IMG/VR virus record: IMGVR_UViG_3300047476_001831 | Coordinates: 18,086 to 82,085 of that record | Length of the DNA: 64,000 nucleotides | DNA from: a virus | Strand: one strand, 5' to 3' | Made by a program: the position numbers and the translations under genes | Notes under the pieces: model-generated | Seen by the model: the letters and a program-made list of their open reading frames with translations, nothing else | Databases searched by the model: none | What the model was told of the DNA's origin: nothing | Shown: positions 1 to 6,775 of the stretch, in pieces | Layout of the letters: each line of letters opens with the position of its first letter | Position numbering within the stretch: position 1 is the first letter of the stretch

Positions 1-486
1 AAATGACTTTTTAAATTCCTCCCAAATTTCACCAACTGAAGAATTAATTATTTCTGAAAATATAGTTGGTTCGTAAGGTTTAATGTTTAATTTTAGATTT
101 GCTTCTTCTGGTGTTCTATCACCCTTCAATCTATTACAAGATGAACAACAAGTTACTAAATTAGTCCAAGTATTTTGACCCCCTCTAGATTTGGGTAAAA
201 TATGGTCAATAGTTAGATTTCTTTTACTACCACAATAAGTACACTCATGATTATCCCTTTTATATAATCTGTGTCTATTAATTTTTAACTTATGAACTCT
301 ATACTTCACAAAATTTAACAGTCTTATAATCAAGGGACGAATAAAATTACTCCTACCTGATGATATTGGTTTATCACTAGCTTTAATAACTTCAGCTTTC
401 CCTTTATTTACTAAAGTGAAACCTTTATAAACACTTGTTATGTTTATTGGTGTGAAATCCGCGTTAAGAACTAATACCTTTTCCAT
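1..486 (-). CDS. HNH endonuclease, C-terminus cut by window edge
   Basis: The frame reads from ATG at 486 to base 1 without a stop, so at least 162 residues are present and the C-terminus lies outside the window. It starts MEKVLVLNADFTPI, a start common to a family of small bacterial and phage HNH nucleases. A zinc-binding CTYCG pair (about residue 83) is followed by the HNH core TIDHILPKSRGG and then CCSSCNRLKGDRTPEEA. The family nicks or cuts DNA; whether this copy is a homing enzyme or a genome-processing nuclease cannot be told. A late-promoter-like motif lies upstream at 505-517. Domain assignment is secure. Confidence 0.9.
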   Translation of the reverse strand, partial: MEKVLVLNADFTPINITSVYKGFTLVNKGKAEVIKASDKPISSGRSNFIRPLIIRLLNFVKYRVHKLKINRHRLYKRDNHECTYCGSKRNLTIDHILPKSRGGQNTWTNLVTCCSSCNRLKGDRTPEEANLKLNIKPYEPTIFSEIINSSVGEIWEEFKKSF

Positions 487-504
487 AGATTTGATTAAAA
501 ATAC

Positions 505-517
505 TTATATAAATATT
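505..517 (-). promoter_or_regulatory. late-promoter-like motif
   Basis: Read on the minus strand this is AATATTTATATAA, about 19 bases upstream of the HNH start at 486. It matches the ATATTTATnnATAA motif found ahead of the structural genes. Confidence 0.45.
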
Positions 518-650
518 AAACAATAAAACTGACAAAAAAAACTTTAGTGACCATTATTCAAGATTTTTTTAATTTGTCAATAAAAAATGAATGAATATTT
601 TTTTTATTTCAGATTTTTCAATATCTTTGTTCTAACAAAAAAATACAACT

Positions 651-1322
651 ATGCTTGACTTCATAAAAATTACAATCGCGGCTTTCATCTTTTTCTCTGT
701 TTTGGGTTATATGAACGAAAACAATTTAACATTAGTTGAAATGTTTACAACTTTTCCTAATAGTGAAAAAATAGATTCAGTTAGTCTTAAAATTGATACG
801 TATGAACAAATTGTTAGTGAATACCCAACTAATGAATCAACAATTTCTGAACCTACAGTTAACAATGAAACTGTAATTGTTAAAGCTTTGGGTAATGTTG
901 ATAATAGTGATTTGACAGATGCCGTTAACATCATTAAAAATTTTTATGGTTATAATTGTGTTATTGGTAATGCCGAACCTATTACTGATGAACTTTATAT
1001 ACCTGGTACTACTGAAATCCTTAATGCTCAAACCTGTCTTGATAAGTTCAATACAAATAACAAAGTTGTATATATTGTTGACAAAAGACTTTGGGCTAGA
1101 GGTGAACATTTAAGAGGATACGCATCAGTCGGTGGTGGATTTGTAATTGTTCGTGGTGAAAAAAGTTTTTTACAAGAAACAATAATTCACGAAATTGGTC
1201 ATACTCTTGGTTTAGGTCATTGTGATGATATGAGTTGTATTATGGCAGTTAATAATGACTTAGAGGATAGTGGTACTTTTTGTAACAAATGTAGAAATCA
1301 AATCAGTCATACTTTCCAATAA
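651..1322 (+). CDS. archaemetzincin-like zinc metalloprotease, membrane-anchored or secreted
   Basis: A 223-residue protein with a hydrophobic N-terminal segment (residues 5-20, signal peptide or anchor). Near residue 177 it has HEIGHTLGLGHC, then CIM five residues on, then a C-x2-C pair (CNKC). The archaemetzincin signature is HExxHxxGxxHCx4CxM followed by CxxC; every element is here, but the spacer between CxM and CxxC is 12 residues rather than the usual 17. Family members are zinc peptidases with a structural zinc site. A -7-like TATCTTTG box at 622-629 lies upstream. Substrate unknown; export could mean action on envelope proteins. Catalytic motif certain, subfamily likely. Confidence 0.85.
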   Translation: MLDFIKITIAAFIFFSVLGYMNENNLTLVEMFTTFPNSEKIDSVSLKIDTYEQIVSEYPTNESTISEPTVNNETVIVKALGNVDNSDLTDAVNIIKNFYGYNCVIGNAEPITDELYIPGTTEILNAQTCLDKFNTNNKVVYIVDKRLWARGEHLRGYASVGGGFVIVRGEKSFLQETIIHEIGHTLGLGHCDDMSCIMAVNNDLEDSGTFCNKCRNQISHTFQ

Positions 1323-1330
1323 TTTAAACT

Positions 1331-1711
1331 ATGAAATCATCAACAGAAAAATTATTGAAATTTTACCAAGAAAATGGAATACTAGAGCTTAGTGAAGTAA
1401 CAGGTCAATCCTTGGAAAAGTTAAATCAATTACTTAACCTTAATCTCAAAACATTTGAGGATATCAATTTTGAAAAACACGAGGAATTGGGTGGTGTAGT
1501 GGGTAGAATTACATTTGAAAATGGATATGGTGCATCAGTTGTTAGTCATATAATGTCATATGGTGGTAAACTAGGACTTTATGAGTTAGCCGTACTTGAC
1601 AAAGAGGGTGAATTAACTTATGATACACCTATAACAAATGATGTCGTAGGTCATTTAACTCCTAAAGAAGTAACAAATTATTTAATAAAAATCCAAGATT
1701 TAAAAAATTAA
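1331..1711 (+). CDS. conserved phage protein, unknown function
   Basis: 126 residues. The second half (FENGYGASVVSHIMSYGG and a GELTYDTPITNDVVGHLT stretch) has the look of a small soluble family repeatedly found in large phage genomes; no function is known to me. The N-terminal 30 residues are helical and leucine-rich. It starts 8 bases after the metalloprotease stop and is followed 4 bases later by the next gene, so all are probably cotranscribed. No Shine-Dalgarno sequence is visible. Confidence 0.85.
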   Translation: MKSSTEKLLKFYQENGILELSEVTGQSLEKLNQLLNLNLKTFEDINFEKHEELGGVVGRITFENGYGASVVSHIMSYGGKLGLYELAVLDKEGELTYDTPITNDVVGHLTPKEVTNYLIKIQDLKN

Positions 1712-1715
1712 AATT

Positions 1716-1988
1716 ATGCCAACAATTTATCAAGATGTTGAAGCTGAAGTCGATATTGATGTTGAAGATTTTATTGACGAATGCTCTGATAGAGAAATAG
1801 AAAAACTAATCAAATATTTGATTGCTGAAGGTAAATTACCCAAAACTTTAACGAAATATGGTCAGAGTCAAAATCTTTCAGTAAATGATGTTCTTTGGTA
1901 TGAAACAATATCAAAAATACAGAGTAATAGATTAGCTATGACTGATGAGGAAATTGAAATAATTGAAAAAATTGCAAAAAGATTTTAA
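1716..1988 (+). CDS. small acidic protein, unknown function
   Basis: 90 residues with an acidic N-terminal half (EAEVDIDVEDFIDE) and a helical, mixed-charge C-terminus (TDEEIEIIEKIAKRF). I do not recognise it. It sits in the short-spacer run from the metalloprotease toward the DUF2828 gene. Confidence 0.8.
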   Translation: MPTIYQDVEAEVDIDVEDFIDECSDREIEKLIKYLIAEGKLPKTLTKYGQSQNLSVNDVLWYETISKIQSNRLAMTDEEIEIIEKIAKRF

Positions 1989-1990
1989 TC

Positions 1991-2167
1991 ATGTATATTA
2001 TCATTAAAAAAATTGAACAACCCAACGGTGTGGTTCTTCCTGTAGTTATTTTGGATGCAAATAGTGAGGTGTGGGAATTCCCCACTTCTGAAGATGCTGA
2101 ACACATCAGAGATATATTCGAGACGAACTCTGACTCAGGTCACAAATATGAAATAAAAAAGATTTAG
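1991..2167 (+). CDS. 58-residue hypothetical protein
   Basis: ATG at 1991, two bases after the previous stop, and TAG at 2165-2167. The translation (MYIIIKKIEQPNGVVLP at the start) reads like a small beta-rich phage protein. The tight spacing and ordinary codon use support a real gene; function unknown. Confidence 0.65.
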   Translation: MYIIIKKIEQPNGVVLPVVILDANSEVWEFPTSEDAEHIRDIFETNSDSGHKYEIKKI

Positions 2168-2173
2168 AATTAC

Positions 2174-2204
2174 TTGACAAGTTAGAATTAATCACTTAGG
2201 TTTT
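2174..2204 (+). promoter_or_regulatory. putative Bacteroidota-type promoter
   Basis: TTGA, 19 bases, TAggTTTT. It resembles TTTG-N19-TAnnTTTG and lies 24 bases ahead of the DUF2828 start. Confidence 0.45.
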
Positions 2205-2227
2205 ACAACACAATTAAAAGAAACGAT

Positions 2228-3625
2228 ATGAACTTCATTGATGCTTTACAATCAGAGGATACTTTAACGGAAAACGGAATGGTAACAAATTCTTCAACTT
2301 TGAACGAATGTGTAAACCTATTCTTCACAATTGGTGCTATGAGAGGACAAGATAAGCAAAGACTTATTTCCACATTCTCAAAAGCATTCAATGAGAATCC
2401 GTTAACTGCATTGAAAATCTTATTTTGGGTTAGAGATGTAAGAGGTGGCGCAGGTGAAAGACAAATCTTCCGTGATATTCTAAAATATCTAGTGGAGAAT
2501 CATCCGAATGTAGTAAAACAAAACATTCAAGCAATACCACATTTTGGTAGATGGGATGACCTTTCAGTTCTTTTTGGTACCGAGTTGGAAGCTGATGCTA
2601 CCAATATGTTTGTAAGTGGTCTAATTGTAGAAAATGGACTATGTGCAAAGTGGATACCAAGAAAGGGTGTTATCTTCAATGCAATTAGAAAGGTATTGAA
2701 AACCACCCCTAAAAACCTTCGTAATCTGTTGGTAGGAATTTCTAATACTGTTGAGCAAAAGATGTGTGCTAACCAATGGAATGAGATTGAGTATGAAAAG
2801 ACTCCATCATTGGCTATGGGTAGATACACAAAGGCTTTTGCAAAACACGACTTAGGTGGTTTTACTGAGTATTTAAATAAGTTAAAAAAAGGAGAAACCA
2901 AAGTCAATGCGGGTGCTGTATATCCTTACAATGTGGTTCAAACAATGAATCAAGGTAGTTGGGAATTAGCAAACGAGCAATGGAAATCTTTACCAAACTT
3001 TATGGAAGGTACAACTGAAAGGATTTTACCTGTGGTTGATGTATCTGGGTCAATGGGTTCAGTAGTTTCTGGTAGTATAACTTGTCTAGATGTAGCAATT
3101 TCTTTGGGATTATATATCTCTGAAAGAAATGAAGGGGTGTTCAAAGATAGTTTCATTACTTTCTCTGAAAAACCTCAACTTCAAGTACTTTCAGGTTCAT
3201 TGAGAGAACGTTACAACCAAATGAGTCAAGCTGATTGGGGTATGAATACAAATCTTGAATTAGTATTTAATGTTGTCCTAAATCAAGCTTTGAAACACAA
3301 AGTTCTGCCTGAAGATATGCCTTCTAAAATATTGATTATGTCTGATATGGAATTTGACCAAGCTACAAGACAATCTGAAAGTGCGATACAGATGATTAGA
3401 AGACAATATGAAGAAAGTGGTTATTCACTACCACAAATCATATTTTGGAACATCCAATCTAGGGGAGGAAACTTCCCAGTAAGACATAATGAATCGGGGA
3501 CTGCATTAATCTCAGGACTTTCACCAAGTATTGTAAAGTCAGTATTGGGTGGAAAAGAGATGACACCAATATCTATTATGAATGAGACAATCAATTCAGA
3601 AAGATATTCAATCATCGAGATGTAA
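2228..3625 (+). CDS. DUF2828 / TROVE-vWA (Ro60-like) protein
   Basis: 465 residues. The N-terminal half is an all-helical repeat region typical of the DUF2828/TROVE group (ALKILFWVRDVRGGAGERQ near residue 60, then HFGRWDDL). The C-terminal half is a von Willebrand A domain with an intact MIDAS: DVSGSMGS near residue 272, a Thr in GMNTNLE, and MSDMEFD. TROVE proteins such as Ro60/Rsr form a ring that binds misfolded RNA and Y RNAs, working with exonucleases in RNA quality control. DUF2828 proteins are related in plan, but their RNA binding is inferred. The gene is immediately followed by folded noncoding DNA and a tRNA array, consistent with an RNA-handling role. Confidence 0.88.
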   Translation: MNFIDALQSEDTLTENGMVTNSSTLNECVNLFFTIGAMRGQDKQRLISTFSKAFNENPLTALKILFWVRDVRGGAGERQIFRDILKYLVENHPNVVKQNIQAIPHFGRWDDLSVLFGTELEADATNMFVSGLIVENGLCAKWIPRKGVIFNAIRKVLKTTPKNLRNLLVGISNTVEQKMCANQWNEIEYEKTPSLAMGRYTKAFAKHDLGGFTEYLNKLKKGETKVNAGAVYPYNVVQTMNQGSWELANEQWKSLPNFMEGTTERILPVVDVSGSMGSVVSGSITCLDVAISLGLYISERNEGVFKDSFITFSEKPQLQVLSGSLRERYNQMSQADWGMNTNLELVFNVVLNQALKHKVLPEDMPSKILIMSDMEFDQATRQSESAIQMIRRQYEESGYSLPQIIFWNIQSRGGNFPVRHNESGTALISGLSPSIVKSVLGGKEMTPISIMNETINSERYSIIEM

Positions 3626-3788
3626 AAGAAAAAGGAAAAATTGGTTCATAAAGAATGATTCCTGCAAACTAACAAACATTGAATCATTTATATAAGAACC
3701 GAGTTGGTTTACTCATTTTCCCAATCGCAAGGGAATAAATAAAAAAATCAAAAAACTCATTCTGAGACCAATTTTTCCATTTTTCTTT
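3625..3788 (+). ncRNA. candidate structured RNA next to the Ro60-like gene
   Basis: The two ends pair over about 21 bp: 3625-3645 (with GGAAAAATTGGT at 3634-3645) against 3767-3788 (with ACCAATTTTTCC at 3767-3778), with a single bulged A at 3779. Inside are two hairpins: AATGATTC (3654-3661) with GAATCATT (3681-3688), and TTCCC (3718-3722) with GGGAA (3731-3735). There is no credible reading frame. The closed-ends-plus-internal-loop layout recalls Y RNAs, but no sequence family was recognised. Transcription is inferred. Confidence 0.5.
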
Positions 3789-3832
3789 ACTTAATGAAAC
3801 TTTTTAATTAATTTAGCGTTATATAGAACAAA

Positions 3833-3953
3833 GGATAGATTCAGCAAACTATAAATCAAAACTTGTAAATTTGAAAAAAACTATCCTGACAATTTAGGTA
3901 ATAACGAATGGGTTCAGCAATTGACTTTTGAATGCAAACCAAAAAAACCATTC
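3833..3953 (+). ncRNA. two further hairpins sharing a loop motif
   Basis: GGATAG (3833-3838) pairs with CTATCC (3881-3886), and GAATGG (3906-3911) pairs with CCATTC (3948-3953). In both, the base after the stem begins with ATTCAGCAA or GTTCAGCAA; the hairpin at 3654-3688 has the similar ATTCCTGCAAACTA. The repeated stem plus TTC(n)GCAA loop suggests several copies of one protein-binding RNA unit. Inference from sequence only. Confidence 0.4.
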
Positions 3954-4002
3954 CGAACCAAACTTTTTAATAATTTAGTAATACTTATATACAAATAAAA
4001 CA

Positions 4003-4098
4003 ATGAGAAACTCAATCAATCATATTAGTAAGTCAGTACAGCCGCAATTTAGCAATTGTTGGTCGACTAATCCGTATGGTTCAGATAGAGTGTCGTAA
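4003..4098 (+). CDS. possible 31-residue peptide
   Basis: ATG at 4003 to TAA at 4096-4098, starting MRNSINHISKSV. It sits between the folded region and the terminator at 4128. It may be chance; there is no ribosome-binding sequence, which is uninformative in this genome. Confidence 0.25.
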   Translation: MRNSINHISKSVQPQFSNCWSTNPYGSDRVS

Positions 4099-4127
4099 TA
4101 GGTATAAAGTAATAATTTTTATATGAG

Positions 4128-4158
4128 ACCCTGAACCAAAAAAGTTTAGGGTTTTTTT
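4128..4158 (+). terminator. rho-independent terminator
   Basis: ACCCTGAAC (4128-4136) pairs with GTTTAGGGT (4144-4152) and is followed by a T run to 4158. It ends the DUF2828/folded-RNA unit ahead of the tRNA array. Confidence 0.85.
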
Positions 4159-4188
4159 GTGTTCTTTGACATCGTGGGTAAAATATAC

Positions 4189-4261
4189 TCCCCCTTGGTA
4201 TAATGGTTGATTACATCAGATTTTGATTCTGAGGATGGTGGTTCGATTCCATCAGGGGGAA
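4189..4261 (+). tRNA. tRNA-Gln (TTG)
   Basis: Acceptor TCCCCCT pairs with AGGGGGA. Anticodon loop TTTTGAT on a TCAGA/TCTGA stem gives TTG. T arm GGTTCGATTCC. CCA not encoded. Confidence 0.95.
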
Positions 4262-4281
4262 CTTAAAAAAATTACAAAACA

Positions 4282-4313
4282 TTTGGAAATATCAAAAATT
4301 GATTGTAGTTTTG
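4282..4313 (+). promoter_or_regulatory. Bacteroidota-type promoter in the tRNA array
   Basis: TTTG at 4282-4285, a 20-base spacer, then TAgtTTTG at 4306-4313. Nearly the same 30 bases recur at 4831-4862 and 7569-7600. Confidence 0.7.
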
Positions 4314-4318
4314 TGGAA

Positions 4319-4382
4319 GAGTAAGGAAAGGTCGTAGGTAGCACTGTCCACAACCAGCCTTAAACGTGGTGGATACTTACTC
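4319..4382 (+). ncRNA. folded element between promoter and tRNA-Phe
   Basis: GAGTAAG (4319-4325) pairs with CTTACTC (4376-4382), starting about six bases after the promoter -7 box. An inner CCAC/GTGG pair lies near 4348-4369. It is not a canonical tRNA (no T arm). It could be a processed leader or a small RNA. Confidence 0.4.
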
Positions 4383-4390
4383 TAATTTAT

Positions 4391-4466
4391 GGTGGGATTG
4401 CCAAGTTGGTCAAGGCGAATGGCTGAAGATCATTTAATGTAGGTTCGATTCCTACTCCCACCACCA
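4391..4466 (+). tRNA. tRNA-Phe (GAA)
   Basis: Acceptor GGTGGGA with TCCCACC, anticodon loop CTGAAGA, T arm GTAGG/CCTAC. CCA is encoded at 4464-4466. Confidence 0.92.
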
Positions 4467-4473
4467 AACAAAT

Positions 4474-4548
4474 GTGGTATGTACCCCAACTGGTAGAGGG
4501 GCATCATTGTGGATGATGTATGTGTGGGTTCAAATCCCATCATACCAC
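4474..4548 (+). tRNA. tRNA-His (GTG)
   Basis: Acceptor TGGTATG with CATACCA, extra G at position -1 (4474) opposite C73, as expected for tRNA-His. Anticodon loop TTGTGGA on CATCA/TGATG. Confidence 0.93.
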
Positions 4549-4558
4549 CAAACAAATT

Positions 4559-4641
4559 GGAAGAGGTCCGAATGGACGAGGACACTGTCTTGAAAACAGC
4601 TGGGCGTAATTGCTTTGGGGGTTCGATTCCCTTCTCTTCCG
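4559..4641 (+). tRNA. tRNA-Ser (TGA)
   Basis: Acceptor GGAAGAG with CTCTTCC and G73, anticodon loop CTTGAAA, and the long variable arm of a class II tRNA. Confidence 0.94.
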
Positions 4642-4654
4642 CAACTTATAAAAT

Positions 4655-4726
4655 GTCTCTATGGTGAAAAGGCAATCACACTTGACTGTTAATCAAGTAT
4701 TCCTGGTTCGAGTCCAGGTGGGGACG
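4655..4726 (+). tRNA. tRNA-Asn (GTT)
   Basis: Acceptor GTCTCTA with TGGGGAC (three GU pairs), anticodon loop CTGTTAA on CTTGA/TCAAG, T arm CTGGTTCGAGTCCAG. Confidence 0.93.
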
Positions 4727-4735
4727 CAACTTTTT

Positions 4736-4808
4736 AGTCCCATAGTTCAACGGATTAGAACCTATCACTACGGATGATAAGATACCTGTTCGAATCGGGT
4801 TGGGACTA
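4736..4808 (+). tRNA. tRNA-Arg (ACG)
   Basis: Acceptor AGTCCCA with TGGGACT; anticodon loop CTACGGA on TATCA/TGATA. An A34 here would be edited to inosine by a tRNA adenosine deaminase. Confidence 0.93.
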
Positions 4809-4830
4809 CAAAAAAAAACTTTACTTATTA

Positions 4831-4862
4831 TTTGGAAATAAGAAAAACAAATTGTAGTTTTA
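4831..4862 (+). promoter_or_regulatory. Bacteroidota-type promoter
   Basis: TTTG, a 20-base spacer, TAgtTTTA. It copies the promoter at 4282 and lies ahead of the small membrane gene at 4888 and tRNA-Ser(GCT). Confidence 0.6.
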
Positions 4863-4887
4863 CATAACAATAAAAAATAATAAAAAA

Positions 4888-5040
4888 ATGAGAAATTTAA
4901 TGTTCATCTTGGTTTTCGGTTTTGTACTTAGTATTCTATTACCTCTTCCAAAATTAATAGGCACACCTATGACACTTGTTGTTTTAGGTTTGATTTTGGG
5001 AGTAGTGTCAATTTTAGAAAACACAAGAAAAAAAGTTTAA
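4888..5040 (+). CDS. 50-residue membrane protein
   Basis: ATG at 4888 to TAA at 5038-5040. Two hydrophobic segments (about residues 4-20 and 28-44) make a small hairpin membrane protein with a basic C-terminus. It sits between tRNA genes. Function unknown; small inner-membrane proteins of this size in phages are often host-modulating, but nothing here shows that. Confidence 0.6.
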   Translation: MRNLMFILVFGFVLSILLPLPKLIGTPMTLVVLGLILGVVSILENTRKKV

Positions 5041-5046
5041 TCAATT

Positions 5047-5131
5047 GGAGGGTAAAGTAATCAGGGTCATTACCACCGCCTGCTAAGCGAGTGATACCAA
5101 TAGGTATGTGTTTCGAGTACACTGTCCTCCA
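5047..5131 (+). tRNA. tRNA-Ser (GCT)
   Basis: Acceptor GGAGGGT with GTCCTCC, anticodon loop CTGCTAA, long variable arm GATACC/GGTAT. The discriminator base is A rather than the usual G. Confidence 0.9.
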
Positions 5132-5145
5132 CAAAAAATTAAAAA

Positions 5146-5295
5146 ATGTTATTAATTATTGGTCTTTTATTTTTGATAATTGGAGTAATCTTATTAGTTT
5201 TGTCTTTCATCAAAAGAAACTCGGATTTGTTTGTAATAGGATTTATATTTCTAATCGTTCTTTTGTTGGGAATTATTTATGGTTTAATAATATAG
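5146..5295 (+). CDS. 49-residue membrane protein
   Basis: ATG at 5146; the stop TAG at 5293-5295 overlaps the first two bases of tRNA-Pro. Two hydrophobic spans are separated by a basic turn (IKRNS). Its plan matches the neighbour at 4888, suggesting related small membrane genes. Function unknown. Confidence 0.6.
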   Translation: MLLIIGLLFLIIGVILLVLSFIKRNSDLFVIGFIFLIVLLLGIIYGLII

Positions 5296-5368
5296 GGGTG
5301 TAGCTCAGTTGGTTAAGAGTACTAGTTTTGGGAACTAGTGGTCGCAGGTTCGAGCCCTGTCACCCCTA
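5294..5368 (+). tRNA. tRNA-Pro (TGG)
   Basis: Acceptor AGGGGTG with CACCCCT, anticodon loop TTTGGGA on CTAGT/ACTAG, T arm GCAGGTTCGAGCCCTGT. Confidence 0.94.
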
Positions 5369-5378
5369 CAATACATTT

Positions 5379-5453
5379 TGTCCTGTAACTCAGTTGGTTT
5401 AGAGTACTACGCTGATACCGTAGGTGCCGTGGGTTCAAGTCCCACCAGGACAA
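5379..5453 (+). tRNA. tRNA-Ile (GAT)
   Basis: Acceptor TGTCCTG with CAGGACA, anticodon loop CTGATAC on CTACG/CGTAG. Confidence 0.94.
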
Positions 5454-5477
5454 CTATTTTTTTAATACTTAAAAATT

Positions 5478-5882
5478 ATGAATCAAGAATTTGTACCCTT
5501 TGAAGAATCCTTGGAATTAAAAGAAATGGGATTTGATGAATTATGTTTTGGATATTACTCGAATGGTCAAATAACGAATGTTGACTTGAATTGGGTAAGT
5601 ACTTCAATCAATCCCCCCACTTTAATTGATGGTGGATTCTATAGTATGAAAAATAGTGACACCACTAATGAACTTAATTGCACTGCACCAATCTATTCAC
5701 AAGTATTCCATTGGTTTATGGAAACCCATAAAATAGATTCCAGTGTGATGGAAATGAAGTTTGTGATTGAGTCTGATGAAGATTTACCGAAATGGTTTTA
5801 TGGGTTCAATAATTATGACGAAACAAAATTAGGATGTTTAAGACAATTAATTAGAAAGGTTAAAAAAAATGGAAAGGGTTAA
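5478..5882 (+). CDS. conserved phage protein (FxPFEES / ELGFDE-type)
   Basis: 134 residues. The opening EFVPFEESLELKEMGFDE and the middle APIYSQVFHWFMET match the pattern of a small family common in phages and prophages; no activity is established to my knowledge. The C-terminus is basic (RKVKKNGKG). It overlaps the next gene by 14 bases, indicating translational coupling. Confidence 0.85.
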   Translation: MNQEFVPFEESLELKEMGFDELCFGYYSNGQITNVDLNWVSTSINPPTLIDGGFYSMKNSDTTNELNCTAPIYSQVFHWFMETHKIDSSVMEMKFVIESDEDLPKWFYGFNNYDETKLGCLRQLIRKVKKNGKG

Positions 5883-6126
5883 AATTGGTGAATACAAAAT
5901 TGGGGATAATTTGATTATCGAATTTGGTGAAAACAATCCCAACAATAAGGAAGTTCAGGTTAGAGCGATAGTTGATATGGAGGTTGTAATTTTATTGGAT
6001 AAGAATCAAAATTATTTAATGGAAACAGTAAAATATATGAATCTTTTATGTAGATTTGGGAACGTTATTCGTGAAAAGAATGATGTGAGATTTCAAACCG
6101 AATTAATTCACGACCCAAGAATCTAA
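5869..6126 (+). CDS. 85-residue hypothetical protein
   Basis: Starts inside the previous gene at 5869. Mixed beta/helix composition, no motif I recognise. It ends three bases before the next gene, so 5478-6426 is probably one operon. Confidence 0.75.
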   Translation: MERVKIGEYKIGDNLIIEFGENNPNNKEVQVRAIVDMEVVILLDKNQNYLMETVKYMNLLCRFGNVIREKNDVRFQTELIHDPRI

Positions 6127-6129
6127 ATT

Positions 6130-6426
6130 ATGCTAAAAAGAATTATCAAAAGGAGTACTTGTAAGTTTTACGAATCAATTAGAAACCGATTTAATATGGA
6201 GTGTGTGTTGAGAGAAGGTGATTATGTTTATGATATTGAGGATGGGAGTGAATGGTTGTTATTGGAAAATCCCAATAAAGGTGGTTCGGCAAAAAGTATT
6301 TGTACATTTGCGCCTGAAGGTTGTGTGTATAAAATAGGAACACCATTCAAAAGATGTTATTTTGATGAGTTTGGTAAATTGAGAAAATACCTCAAAAGAG
6401 GTATGAACCCAGAAAGAAATTTTTAA
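6130..6426 (+). CDS. 98-residue hypothetical protein
   Basis: A basic N-terminus, then a compact region with GDYVYDIEDGSEWLLLE that could be an SH3-like beta fold. Cys residues at several points. No recognised family. tRNA-Lys follows 5 bases after the stop. Confidence 0.75.
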   Translation: MLKRIIKRSTCKFYESIRNRFNMECVLREGDYVYDIEDGSEWLLLENPNKGGSAKSICTFAPEGCVYKIGTPFKRCYFDEFGKLRKYLKRGMNPERNF

Positions 6427-6431
6427 TTAAT

Positions 6432-6506
6432 GACCCTGTGGCTTAGCTGGTTTAAAGCACAATACTTTTAATATTGGGATCGGGAGTTCGAATCTCCCCA
6501 GGGTCA
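6432..6506 (+). tRNA. tRNA-Lys (TTT)
   Basis: Acceptor GACCCTG with CAGGGTC, anticodon loop CTTTTAA on CAATA/TATTG, T arm GGGAGTTCGAATCTCCC. Confidence 0.95.
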
Positions 6507-6731
6507 CTTAGGTATAGTTTGGATTATTAATCCCATTGAACTTGCGGTTACTTTATATGTGAATAATGAAGGGGTAAAATTAATACCCATTTGTTTGAAA
6601 TCGAAAACTTCGAATTCTTGTTCCTCATAAACTCCAACAATCGAACTTGTTTCGTTATTGATGTATAAGGAATCAAAGGTTTTTAAGTTTATTACTAAAC
6701 CTATTTCAACTGGGGGGATAAGTATTGTCAT
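6504..6731 (-). CDS. 75-residue hypothetical protein on the minus strand
   Basis: Begins MTILIPPVEIGLVINL and is beta-rich in feel. No plus-strand gene occupies 6507-6775. A late-promoter-like motif on the same strand lies just upstream at 6745-6756, which supports it as a genuine minus-strand late gene. Its last codon overlaps the tRNA-Lys end. Function unknown; it might be a small virion protein. Confidence 0.55.
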   Translation of the reverse strand: MTILIPPVEIGLVINLKTFDSLYINNETSSIVGVYEEQEFEVFDFKQMGINFTPSLFTYKVTASSMGLIIQTIPK

Positions 6732-6744
6732 TTAATGGTTTTGT

Positions 6745-6756
6745 TAAATAAATATT
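6745..6756 (-). promoter_or_regulatory. late-promoter-like motif
   Basis: Minus-strand AATATTTATTTA, 14 bases before the start at 6731. Confidence 0.4.
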
Positions 6757-6775
6757 GAATTTAAATTAAATTTTT

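Noticed and set aside
3626-4127. Whole segment as a known ornate RNA such as GOLLD or ROOL
   Set aside because: The location near tRNAs and size would fit, but I could not recognise any of their conserved elements; listed only as candidate structured RNA.
5091-5303. Plus-strand frame of 70 codons across tRNA-Ser and tRNA-Pro
   Set aside because: It runs through two tRNA genes and overlaps the better-supported 49-codon membrane gene in another frame.
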